Below the pieces are notes generated by a model. It searched no databases. It saw only the letters and a program-made list of their open reading frames with translations, and had not been told where the DNA came from. A stretch of DNA of 6,347 bases, from contig DUGC01000012.1 in the NCBI GenBank assembly GCA_013331625.1, positions 1 to 6,347 of the forward strand. Direction: 5' to 3'. The DNA comes from Candidatus Iainarchaeum sp. Lineage in GTDB: Archaea > Iainarchaeota > Iainarchaeia > Iainarchaeales > Iainarchaeaceae. The position numbers and the translations under genes are program-made. How positions within the stretch are numbered: position 1 is the stretch's first letter; the number at the start of each line of letters is the position of its first letter. Shown here piece by piece: positions 1 to 5,719 of the stretch.

Positions 1-68
1 TTAAGGTCCGAGCCTATCTCTGCAGGGGGAACCCTTACAGTGTCCCTTACAACGTAATTCACGTACAT
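1..68 (-). CDS. rpo7: DNA-directed RNA polymerase subunit Rpo7 (RpoE'), N-terminal fragment
   Basis: Only the first 22 codons plus two bases are in the window; the gene runs off the left edge. The peptide begins MYVNYVVRDTVRVPPAEIG, which fits the start of archaeal Rpo7/RpoE', the homologue of eukaryotic Rpb7, whose N-terminal tip domain typically opens with a V-R-D-T-V-R-(I/V)-P-P stretch. In the family this subunit pairs with Rpo4 to form the stalk of RNA polymerase, which binds nascent RNA and helps promoter opening. The ATG at 66-68 directly abuts the TAG stop of the PIN gene. The Shine-Dalgarno-like GGGTGGTGG (73-81) lies inside the last glycine codons of that gene, so translation is probably coupled. 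Its place after aIF2-gamma and a PIN gene is a known archaeal arrangement. The assignment rests on a short peptide plus context. Confidence 0.85.
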   Translation of the reverse strand, partial: MYVNYVVRDTVRVPPAEIGSDL

Positions 69-611
69 CTATCCACCACCCATTTCGAGGAATCTCCTTT
101 CCCTCAGATACAATACCCTACCATTCAATTCCCTTACGGAAATCTTTAATTCCTTATCATTCGTGGCAATGATGGCTTTTGGGCAAAGCGCCAAAAGGGC
201 ATCATCAGCACTATGAGCATCAACGTCTACCACTTTTACCCCCCTCTTTTCCACAAGTTCCATTGCAATCCTTGCTTCCCTGCGCAATTTTCCGCCCTTT
301 TTTTCAATTTCCCCAAGCTCTGCCATGACCTGCCTTGGCACGATGAATTCAGCCCTGCCAAGCAGTTCTTTTGCCTGTGAAAAAACATCAACATTGAAGC
401 GGGCGATATTGAGGAGCATGTTTGTGTCCCAAGCAACAGTTTGGACTGTTGGGGCCCTTTGCAAAATCTGATTTTGCAGGGTATTTTCTGCATGCCGTGC
501 TTCGCCTTTTGGACCTGATGGGGCCTGATTTTTTTTGGCAAATTTTACCCTGTCTGCAAGGTCCGCTGCTTTGCCTCTCCCGCTTCCAATGCCTGCTTTG
601 CTCTTCCCCAT
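69..611 (-). CDS. PIN-domain endoribonuclease (FCF1/VapC-like) with basic N-terminal extension
   Basis: This is a 180-residue protein. Residues about 58-175 form a PIN domain, a metal-dependent RNase H-like nuclease fold. The expected acidic residues are visible: D62 in WDTNMLL, E99 in VMAELGEIEKKGG, D136/D137 in SADDALL and D152 in IIATNDKELK. The DTN, ATND and late VLYLR motifs resemble the archaeal FCF1-like/VapC9-type family that often sits next to aIF2-gamma; FCF1 relatives act in rRNA processing, so ribosome maturation is a reasonable but unproven role. Residues 1-55 are Lys/Arg/Gly/Ala-rich and probably disordered, an unusual addition to an otherwise compact PIN protein. No antitoxin gene is adjacent, arguing against a toxin-antitoxin pair. 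The ATG follows GAGGTG (614-619), whose first bases lie in the aIF2-gamma stop codon. The mRNA has two adjacent perfect hairpins just before the PIN domain (see findings). Confidence 0.85.
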   Translation of the reverse strand: MGKSKAGIGSGRGKAADLADRVKFAKKNQAPSGPKGEARHAENTLQNQILQRAPTVQTVAWDTNMLLNIARFNVDVFSQAKELLGRAEFIVPRQVMAELGEIEKKGGKLRREARIAMELVEKRGVKVVDVDAHSADDALLALCPKAIIATNDKELKISVRELNGRVLYLRERRFLEMGGG

Positions 612-617
612 CGCACC

Positions 618-2072
618 TCACTTGCATATCCCGTAAGCGCGCAGGCGCCAGCCTGTATGCTCCCTCTTGCTCACCGCAACACGCTCCCCTTTTCCGATGA
701 CAACAGGGCTTTTGAGCCTCATTTCAAACTCGTCCTTTCCTGCCTGCCTTGCGACCTGCCCTACAACTGTAGAGCTTCCCACTGCAAGCACCACAAAATC
801 ATTCACCTTGAGCTCCCCGCTTCCCTTGTCAATGAGCCGCTCGATCGGTTTCACTTCAAGCCTCACTATTGTAGCGGGTGCCGGCAGCGTGCCCGGCTTT
901 CCGACAACCTGCCCGCGCATCTCATCATTTTTCGTATAAAACGGGTCGAGTGTGGTGCCTACCGCAATAAGGCCCCCCGGCCTTGCCTGCGTGATCCTTC
1001 CCCCCTCAACTCCAAGGCTTACAACCTTTGTCTCAACAGGCTTTCCGTCTATTCCGGGCCCGATCTCAATTGTATCGCCGACCCTGAGCATCCCGCTTGT
1101 TATGCTCCCGCCCAAAACCCCGCCACGGATGTCTTCGGGCTTTGTACCGGGCTTGTTAACATCAAAGCTCCTTACTACAAACATCCTGAACTCTTTTGAA
1201 GTGTCATGCTTTGGCGTCGGGATATGCTGCTCAATGGCCTCGATAAGAAGGTCAATGTTCACATTAAGGTTTGCGGCAATCGGGATTATCGGCGCATCCT
1301 CATAACCATACTGCTTGAGGAATGCCCTGATTTCAGCATAGCTCTCCTTTGCCCTCTTGGAATCGACAAGGTCAATCTTATTTTGCGCAACAACGACATT
1401 CCTGACCCCTACTATCCCGAGTGCCATCAGGTGCTCTGCGGTGCTTGGCTGCGGGCACTTCTCATTTGCAGCAATGACAAGAATCGCCCCGTCCATGAGA
1501 GCCGCGCCTGAGAGCATTGTAGCCATCAGGGTTTCGTGGCCGGGCGAATCCACAAATGAAACCCTGCGCAACGCTATTGCATCACTGCCATCGGCACACC
1601 TGCTTTTTGTAGTGTATCCTTCAGGGCCGCCTGCATTCGGACAGCGGTAAAAAGTGGCGTCTGCATAGCCGAGCCGGATTGAGATCCCCTTCTTTATCTC
1701 CTCGCTGTGGGTGTCTGCCCATTTTCCTGTAAGTGAGGCAACCAAACTGGTTTTCCCATGGTCCACGTGGCCTATAGTGCCTATGTTGACCTCGGCCTGC
1801 AGCAAAGGCTCTTTATGCTGCGGCTGCGCGGGGCTTTCCTGTTTTGCTTTCGCTGGCTCGTGCAATGCTTTGGAAGCCTCGTCATGGTGCAATTTTTCGC
1901 CGGCATGCACATCCACTGCGGCATGGTGGCGGGCCCGCTGCTCATGTGCCTTGCCGGCAAGGCCTGCTGGCGCATCATCCTTGGCGTGGCCATGGTACGC
2001 TTTTTCATGCACTGCTGTTTCCTTTTTTGCAGCCTTTGCATCCTTCCCTTTTGCTCCCGTTGCCTTCGCCAT
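618..2072 (-). CDS. eif2g: Translation initiation factor aIF2 subunit gamma
   Basis: This 484-residue GTPase is the core of the heterotrimeric factor that carries initiator Met-tRNA to the small subunit. It shows G1 GHVDHGKT (101-108), switch 1 KKGISIRLGYAD (127-138), G3 VDSPGHE (174-180) and G4 NKID (231-234), followed by beta-barrel domains II and III ending in GWRLRAYGICK. VVRSFDVNKPGT and VLAVGSSTVVG are typical of aIF2-gamma and separate it from EF-Tu and SelB. Two departures stand out. The zinc knuckle between switch 1 and G3 keeps only C144 and C159 of four cysteines (CPNA and CADG in place of C-x2-C pairs). Residues 1 to about 88 form a His/Lys/Ala-rich extension absent from typical members of about 410 residues. 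The ATG at 2072 was chosen because AGGTGGAG lies 6 bases upstream; an in-frame GTG at 2084 overlaps that site. It begins 23 bases after the S6e stop. Confidence 0.96.
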   Translation of the reverse strand: MAKATGAKGKDAKAAKKETAVHEKAYHGHAKDDAPAGLAGKAHEQRARHHAAVDVHAGEKLHHDEASKALHEPAKAKQESPAQPQHKEPLLQAEVNIGTIGHVDHGKTSLVASLTGKWADTHSEEIKKGISIRLGYADATFYRCPNAGGPEGYTTKSRCADGSDAIALRRVSFVDSPGHETLMATMLSGAALMDGAILVIAANEKCPQPSTAEHLMALGIVGVRNVVVAQNKIDLVDSKRAKESYAEIRAFLKQYGYEDAPIIPIAANLNVNIDLLIEAIEQHIPTPKHDTSKEFRMFVVRSFDVNKPGTKPEDIRGGVLGGSITSGMLRVGDTIEIGPGIDGKPVETKVVSLGVEGGRITQARPGGLIAVGTTLDPFYTKNDEMRGQVVGKPGTLPAPATIVRLEVKPIERLIDKGSGELKVNDFVVLAVGSSTVVGQVARQAGKDEFEMRLKSPVVIGKGERVAVSKREHTGWRLRAYGICK

Positions 2073-2078
2073 AATATA

Positions 2079-2086
2079 CTCCACCT
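2079..2086 (-). promoter_or_regulatory. Shine-Dalgarno site for aIF2-gamma
   Basis: AGGTGGAG lies 6 bases upstream of the ATG at 2072. It fixes that start and rules out the in-frame GTG at 2084, which falls inside the site. It also supports the long N-terminal extension as translated, because the only start candidate close to the GTPase domain (a TTG at the leucine pair before QAEVNIG) has no comparable site. Confidence 0.8.
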
Positions 2087-2095
2087 GCCCTAAGA

Positions 2096-2554
2096 TTACT
2101 TGGATTTCTTGATGAGCTTTGCCTCCTCAGCAGAAATCTTGCCCACATTCTCAAGTGATTCCTTCACCATCCGGTCCTTTAAGGATCCTTCTTCTTTTTT
2201 TTCCTGATTTCCCAGCAGTTCCCCAAGGCCCTTGGGGCCGTACTTTGTCACTTTCAAATTGAGCTGGGAAATCTCGTCGCTTATGACATTGCCGCGGCGC
2301 CTCACCTTCATCCTTTTGCCGCTCTTCGCATCTTTTATTATGTATATTTCCCTGCGGTTCGTGCCTGCAAGGTCCGATTTTATCGCAAACCCCTGCTTAT
2401 CCGATCCGCCTGTTATCTTTGCTGCATAGCCCTCAAGGCCCACAAGCCCAAGCTCAACTTCTTCCCCGACTTTTTTTGAATTGAACATTGCTGCATTGTC
2501 AACTTTTTTGGAATATGCCTTTCTTGTCTTTGGGTCTGACACCACTATATTCAT
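2096..2554 (-). CDS. rps6e: Small-subunit ribosomal protein eS6 (S6e)
   Basis: This 152-residue protein of the archaeal/eukaryotic S6e family is a component of the 30S subunit body. Recognition rests on the N-terminal VVSDPKTRKAY, the family signature ITGGSDKQGFAIK (47-59), and the basic segment KVRRRGNVISDEISQLNLKV (83-102). The loop between the two signatures looks shorter than in many archaeal homologues. A Lys/Glu-rich C-terminal tail (about 113-152) makes the protein somewhat longer than the roughly 125-135 residues I would expect in archaea; the long phosphorylated eukaryotic tail is a different extension. The ATG has the strongest Shine-Dalgarno of the window, AGGAGGT, 7 bases upstream, and starts 21 bases after the aIF5B stop. 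The pairing of S6e with aIF5B and aIF2-gamma is typical of archaea. Confidence 0.96.
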   Translation of the reverse strand: MNIVVSDPKTRKAYSKKVDNAAMFNSKKVGEEVELGLVGLEGYAAKITGGSDKQGFAIKSDLAGTNRREIYIIKDAKSGKRMKVRRRGNVISDEISQLNLKVTKYGPKGLGELLGNQEKKEEGSLKDRMVKESLENVGKISAEEAKLIKKSK

Positions 2555-2561
2555 TCCGGAT

Positions 2562-2568
2562 ACCTCCT
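2562..2568 (-). promoter_or_regulatory. Shine-Dalgarno site for S6e
   Basis: AGGAGGT, a full match to the anti-Shine-Dalgarno core, sits 7 bases before the S6e ATG at 2554. It lies in the 21-base gap after the aIF5B stop codon, so S6e can be initiated independently of aIF5B translation. Confidence 0.85.
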
Positions 2569-2575
2569 AAAAAAA

Positions 2576-4312
2576 TCAGGCCTTCAGGGCCTCCATCTTC
2601 CTTATTTCCTCTATAAGCTCAAGCTCCCCGCCTGAAAACGAATCGGCAATTGCGCTCAGCTCGCTGAAGTGCCGCGCAGGGATATGGCTGTAAAGCTCAT
2701 CGCCTTCAAAAACATTCCTGCCGACAACCGCATCCTGTATCGAGACCGCAACTTCCATGCCCTTTTGAGCCTCCTCAATCGCCTTGCCTTCGGTCTGGAT
2801 TGCATGGAGCCTGCCAACTATCCCGCCCTGTGAATTCATGACCTCGATTCCCTTCCTGATCTTGCCCTCGATAATTTTCACCCCGACAATTGCCGGGCCG
2901 CTGTGCCGGAATACAAAGCCGCGCAGCACCTCGAATTTTGCAGGCATCACCACAACAGAGAGCTTTGACTTCTTTTCAGCCTCCTTTTCGGCCTTCACCC
3001 ATCCTTCATATTCCTCAAGCAGCCTGTAAACAACATTGTTTTCAAAGATCTTCACATTGCGCTTTTGCGCCTCGCTCGCGGCAGCCTCGCTCACCTTTGT
3101 GTGGAATGCAAATATGACCCCCTTGTAGCGGTCCTTGACGCCCACGGATTCGATCTCAAGCACGTCCTTGCGCGGCACCTCCCCGACATCCGCCTTCTTG
3201 ACCCTGATTGCGCGGTCCTGCAAAAGCTTCACAATGGCTTCAAGGCTCCCTAATGTATTACTCCTCACAATCGGCCCTATAGCATCAGAATCAATCTTGA
3301 TCCTGTGTATCTCATCGGAAATCTCCTTTTCTGCATGCCCTGAATAACTCAGCACAGGGGAGCCTGCAAGCGCCTCATCAAGGCCCGGCGCCGCGATCTT
3401 CACGCCTGCTGCGGCATGGATCTCCTGCACGTTCCGGAATTTTTCATTGGAAGTGTCACCGGCAGGCCTTGGCTCGAGCAGGGCACGCACCTTTGCCCTG
3501 ATCGTCCCCGCTCTGGCGCCGACAACTATCTCATCACCGACGCGCAGCATGCCATCATAGAGTATGACATCAATTGTCTTGCCAAGTCCCCGCTCCTCGC
3601 GCACCTCAAGCACAGTGCCCCTGCACCTGCCCCGCTCGTGCACAATGAGCTTTTTTTCAAGGTAGCGCTGGGAGAGCGCAGCAAGGAACATCAAAAGCTC
3701 CTCGATCCCTATCTTCATCTTTGCTGAAACAGGGATGATCGCGACCTCCTTTGTGAAGTCCTTCACGCGGTCAAACCGCTCGCTTGCAAAGCCCTTTGCA
3801 TGGAGCTGTCCTATAATTGTGTATATTTTCGTGTCGAGCGCCTCAATGGCATCAGTGTTCTGCTTTGCAATGGCATCCGATACAGATCCCTGCTCGATTA
3901 TCCAGCCCTTGAGGGTATCGACCTTGTTTGCCGCCACAATGAACGGGCACTTGTAGCTTTTGAGTATCTCTATTGCCTCAATCGTCTGCTCCTCAAGCCC
4001 GCGGTTGATATCTACAACAAGGACGGCAAGGTCAGCTATGCTCCCCCCGCGCCTGCGTAGGTTCGTGAATGCCTCATGGCCCGGGGTATCAATGAACAAA
4101 AGCCCCGGGATCTGGATTGAGAATTTGTACCTTTCAATTATATTTTTTGAAAGGCCCATGATCAGCGAGAGCGGCAGCTCGGTTGCGCCGATGTGCTGGG
4201 TGATTCCGCCAGCTTCCTTTTCCGCAACAGCCGTACCCCTGACCGAATCGAGCAATTTCGTTTTGCCGGCATCAACATGCCCAAGAACAGTAATTATCGG
4301 CTTGCGTATCAT
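2576..4312 (-). CDS. infB: Translation initiation factor aIF5B (archaeal IF2/eIF5B)
   Basis: This 578-residue GTPase promotes ribosomal subunit joining and initiator-tRNA placement. From the N terminus it shows G1 GHVDAGKT (11-18), switch 1 [11 protein letters not shown] (35-45), G3 DTPGHEAF (75-82), G4 NKVD (129-132) and G5 SAK (196-198), then a beta-barrel domain II from about 218, a domain III near 340-450, and a C-terminal barrel ending in a charged helix. The P-loop has Ala where many archaea have His (GHVDHGKT); eukaryotic eIF5B also varies here (GHVDTGKT). The length is near the roughly 600 residues usual for archaeal aIF5B, and no long N-terminal extension or intein is present. The ATG at 4312 lies 10 bases after the dut stop. 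It has only a weak Shine-Dalgarno (GAAGTGA), the poorest of the operon, so it may depend on reinitiation after dut. An in-frame TTG at 4471 would overlap dut by 149 bases and is rejected. Confidence 0.97.
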   Translation of the reverse strand: MIRKPIITVLGHVDAGKTKLLDSVRGTAVAEKEAGGITQHIGATELPLSLIMGLSKNIIERYKFSIQIPGLLFIDTPGHEAFTNLRRRGGSIADLAVLVVDINRGLEEQTIEAIEILKSYKCPFIVAANKVDTLKGWIIEQGSVSDAIAKQNTDAIEALDTKIYTIIGQLHAKGFASERFDRVKDFTKEVAIIPVSAKMKIGIEELLMFLAALSQRYLEKKLIVHERGRCRGTVLEVREERGLGKTIDVILYDGMLRVGDEIVVGARAGTIRAKVRALLEPRPAGDTSNEKFRNVQEIHAAAGVKIAAPGLDEALAGSPVLSYSGHAEKEISDEIHRIKIDSDAIGPIVRSNTLGSLEAIVKLLQDRAIRVKKADVGEVPRKDVLEIESVGVKDRYKGVIFAFHTKVSEAAASEAQKRNVKIFENNVVYRLLEEYEGWVKAEKEAEKKSKLSVVVMPAKFEVLRGFVFRHSGPAIVGVKIIEGKIRKGIEVMNSQGGIVGRLHAIQTEGKAIEEAQKGMEVAVSIQDAVVGRNVFEGDELYSHIPARHFSELSAIADSFSGGELELIEEIRKMEALKA

Positions 4313-4322
4313 AATAGTCACT

Positions 4323-4754
4323 TCAGTGAAGGCCGGTCGAGCCAAATCCCCCTTTTCCGCGCGAGCTTGCCTCAAGCTCTTGCACTTCGATAATTTCGGG
4401 GTGCTCAATTTTATTGAAAACAACCTGGCAGATCTTTTTCCCCTTCTCAATCCTGTATTCCTTCTCGCCAAGGTTTATGACAATGACTTTTATCTCCCCC
4501 CTATACCCCGCATCAATTGTGCCGGGCGTGTTGAGCAAAGTTATGCCGTGCTCAATTGCAAGGCCGCTCTTGGGCCTTATCTGGGCCTCATAGCCTTTCT
4601 CTATTGCCATGCTGATCCCTGTGGGGATAAGCTTTCTTTGCATCGGCTTTAGGATTGCATCCTCTGTGCTGTATAAGTCAAAACCCGCATCCCCTTCATG
4701 CTCGAGCTTTGGCATGCGGGCATCTTCTGAAAGTATCCGGATGCTGACCTTCAC
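4323..4754 (-). CDS. dut: dUTP diphosphatase, trimeric type
   Basis: This 143-residue enzyme hydrolyses dUTP to dUMP and pyrophosphate, keeping uracil out of DNA and supplying dUMP for thymidylate synthesis. All five motifs of homotrimeric dUTPases are present in order: DAGFDLYS (22-29), RPKSGLA (60-66), [10 protein letters not shown] (78-87, with D81 the likely catalytic Asp and Y84 the uracil-pocket Tyr), GKKICQVVF (105-113) and the flexible C-terminal [10 protein letters not shown] (132-141). This separates it from dCTP deaminase and the bifunctional deaminase-dUTPase common in archaea. The start is a GTG at 4754 with GAGGGAG 5 bases upstream; no better start exists, as the upstream frame soon meets the TAG of ndk, and the next Met (residue 14) would remove strand 1. 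The gene lies between ndk and infB, genes that are usually neighbours in this archaeal cluster, so it looks like a lineage-specific insertion. Confidence 0.95.
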   Translation of the reverse strand: MKVSIRILSEDARMPKLEHEGDAGFDLYSTEDAILKPMQRKLIPTGISMAIEKGYEAQIRPKSGLAIEHGITLLNTPGTIDAGYRGEIKVIVINLGEKEYRIEKGKKICQVVFNKIEHPEIIEVQELEASSRGKGGFGSTGLH

Positions 4755-4759
4755 GCCTT

Positions 4760-4766
4760 CTCCCTC
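4760..4766 (-). promoter_or_regulatory. Shine-Dalgarno site for dut
   Basis: GAGGGAG ends 5 bases before the GTG at 4754 and supports that non-ATG start. It lies in the 33-base gap after ndk, the longest spacer within the operon. Confidence 0.7.
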
Positions 4767-4787
4767 ACTTTCACAGTCCCACAGCCC

Positions 4788-5261
4788 CTACTTCTTCTCC
4801 TTGTCCGAATAAATCATGTCACTGTCAACTTTGGTATAGTCATGGAGCTCCAAATCCTTGAAGAAGCGCCTGACCTCCTTTTCCGCCGCCTCGGCACTGT
4901 CAGATGCATGTATTATGGTATTCTGGATGCTAAGGGAAAAATCCCCGCGGATCGTCCCCGGCAGGGCTTCGGTGCCTTCCGTAACTCCCGCCATCTTCCT
5001 TACAACATCAACGACCTTGCGGCCCTCAAGGACCATGAGGACGCTTGGCGCCTTCTTCATGAATTCTCGGATTGATGGGAAGAACGGCTTGCCGACAAGG
5101 TGCGCATAGTGCTCCTCCAAGACCTTGTCTGAGAGGTGCTCCATTTTCATGCCGATTATCTTGATGCCTTTGCGCTCAAACCTGTGGACAACTTCCCCCA
5201 CAAGGCCGCGGTTGACAGCATCCGGCTTTATTATTATCAGCGTCCTTTCCACGATCCTCAC
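4788..5261 (-). CDS. ndk: Nucleoside diphosphate kinase
   Basis: This 157-residue enzyme transfers the gamma-phosphate from an NTP to any NDP or dNDP through a phosphohistidine. The signature NTIIHASDS places the active histidine at H118. K12 in IIIKPDAVNRGLVG, Y52, R88, GTIRGDF (102-108) and N114 are the usual active-site residues. The C terminus (about 140-157) is a short charged tail. The start is a GTG at 5261 whose last three bases form a GTGA overlap with the L24e stop, which favours coupled translation. A second in-frame GTG at 5252 would give MERTLIIIKPD, close to the usual family start, and has GAGG only 3 bases upstream, so the true start could be 9 bases later. It lies between L24e and dut. 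Its product balances NTP and dNTP pools and its position after L24e is conserved in many archaea. Confidence 0.96.
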   Translation of the reverse strand: MRIVERTLIIIKPDAVNRGLVGEVVHRFERKGIKIIGMKMEHLSDKVLEEHYAHLVGKPFFPSIREFMKKAPSVLMVLEGRKVVDVVRKMAGVTEGTEALPGTIRGDFSLSIQNTIIHASDSAEAAEKEVRRFFKDLELHDYTKVDSDMIYSDKEKK

Positions 5262-5488
5262 TTCCCCTTCTTGGCGCCTTTTTTAGTTGGCTCTTTTGAC
5301 TTTGCCTTTATCTCCTTTTCCTTGTGGTAAAAATTCGTCCACTTGGTTTTGCTCGGGTTCCTGTGGAGCTTGAGGAGGTTCTTCTCCGATTTCTTGTCTG
5401 CAAACCAGTAGATGGTCCCGTCCTTTTTCACATACATCATAGCCCTGCCTTTCGGGATTTCCTTTCCGGTAAACGAATCTGTCGGCAT
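5258..5488 (-). CDS. rpl24e: Large-subunit ribosomal protein eL24 (L24e), zinc-free variant
   Basis: This 76-residue protein of the L24e family is a small 50S protein near the subunit interface. The family frame is clear: SFTGKEIPKGRAMMYVKKDG followed by YWFADKKSEKN and LKLHRNPSKTKWTNFY. Archaeal members normally have C-x2-C (CSFCG) and C-x3-C (FCSSKC) pairs forming a treble-clef zinc site. Here all four positions are replaced: D4, T7, A30 and S34, and the protein contains no cysteine at all. Eukaryotic rpL24 has also lost some of these cysteines, so the fold can survive without zinc. The Lys-rich tail after residue 58 probably contacts rRNA. The ATG at 5488 has GAGGGGGT 6 bases upstream, whose GA lies in the S28e stop codon. 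The stop overlaps the GTG of ndk by 4 bases. Confidence 0.93.
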   Translation of the reverse strand: MPTDSFTGKEIPKGRAMMYVKKDGTIYWFADKKSEKNLLKLHRNPSKTKWTNFYHKEKEIKAKSKEPTKKGAKKGK

Positions 5489-5494
5489 GTTTTT

Positions 5495-5502
5495 ACCCCC
5501 TC
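5495..5502 (-). promoter_or_regulatory. Shine-Dalgarno site for L24e, overlapping the S28e stop
   Basis: GAGGGGGT starts inside the TGA stop codon of S28e and ends 6 bases before the L24e ATG. A ribosome terminating on S28e covers this site, a layout that favours coupled, near-equal synthesis of the two ribosomal proteins. Confidence 0.75.
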
Positions 5503-5707
5503 ACTTGGCCCTGATCTCTTTTGCTTCCCTTTCAGTCGAGAGCAGAATGATCACGTCGCCCTTCTTGCAATTGCCCTTGATGTTCCTTCTCTTGACCCTT
5601 CCGGCTTCAGGCCCTTCAAGGATCCTGCACAAAACCTGCACAATCTCCCCGTAGACGCCAGTCCTTCCGAGGATTTCAACAACTTCAGCTGGAGTTCCCC
5701 TATCCAA
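5501..5707 (-). CDS. rps28e: Small-subunit ribosomal protein eS28 (S28e)
   Basis: This 68-residue protein fits the S28e family, an OB-fold protein of the 30S head/platform near the mRNA exit. Recognisable blocks are [16 protein letters not shown] (6-21), the middle strand [19 protein letters not shown] and the C-terminal hallmark [11 protein letters not shown] (56-66), which matches the E-x-E-R-E-A-R/K ending of the family. Length is normal. The start must be TTG at 5707: an in-frame TGA lies directly upstream, and AGGGTGGT (5712-5719) is 4 bases away. No later ATG or GTG would keep the first strand. The TTG probably lowers initiation compared with its neighbours. It follows L7Ae by 12 bases and precedes L24e by 12 bases, the classic archaeal L7Ae-S28e-L24e trio. 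Confidence 0.95.
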   Translation of the reverse strand: MDRGTPAEVVEILGRTGVYGEIVQVLCRILEGPEAGRVKRRNIKGNCKKGDVIILLSTEREAKEIRAK

Positions 5708-5711
5708 TCAG

Positions 5712-5719
5712 ACCACCCT
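5712..5719 (-). promoter_or_regulatory. Shine-Dalgarno site for S28e (TTG start)
   Basis: AGGGTGGT begins immediately after the L7Ae stop codon and ends 4 bases before the TTG at 5707. Together with the in-frame TGA at 5708-5710 it fixes the non-standard start. Confidence 0.7.

Noticed and set aside
69..611. Toxin-antitoxin module formed by the PIN gene.
   Set aside because: There is no small antitoxin-like gene beside it; it is fixed between aIF2-gamma and rpo7, as in many archaea, which points to housekeeping RNA processing.
2073..2084. GTG start at 2084 for aIF2-gamma, adding four residues.
   Set aside because: The GTG lies within the Shine-Dalgarno site that is correctly spaced for the ATG at 2072.
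2576..4312. Intein in aIF5B, a known archaeal insertion site.
   Set aside because: The P-loop and all G motifs are continuous and the length is normal.
2576..4471. Longer aIF5B starting at an in-frame TTG (4471) with a 53-residue basic leader.
   Set aside because: It would overlap dut by 149 bases, the codon is TTG, and the leader residues are simply dut read in another frame. The ATG at 4312 gives the usual family start just before GHVDAGKT.
4323..4754. dCTP deaminase or bifunctional deaminase-dUTPase in place of Dut.
   Set aside because: All five trimeric dUTPase motifs are present, including the C-terminal [10 protein letters not shown], which deaminases lack in this form.
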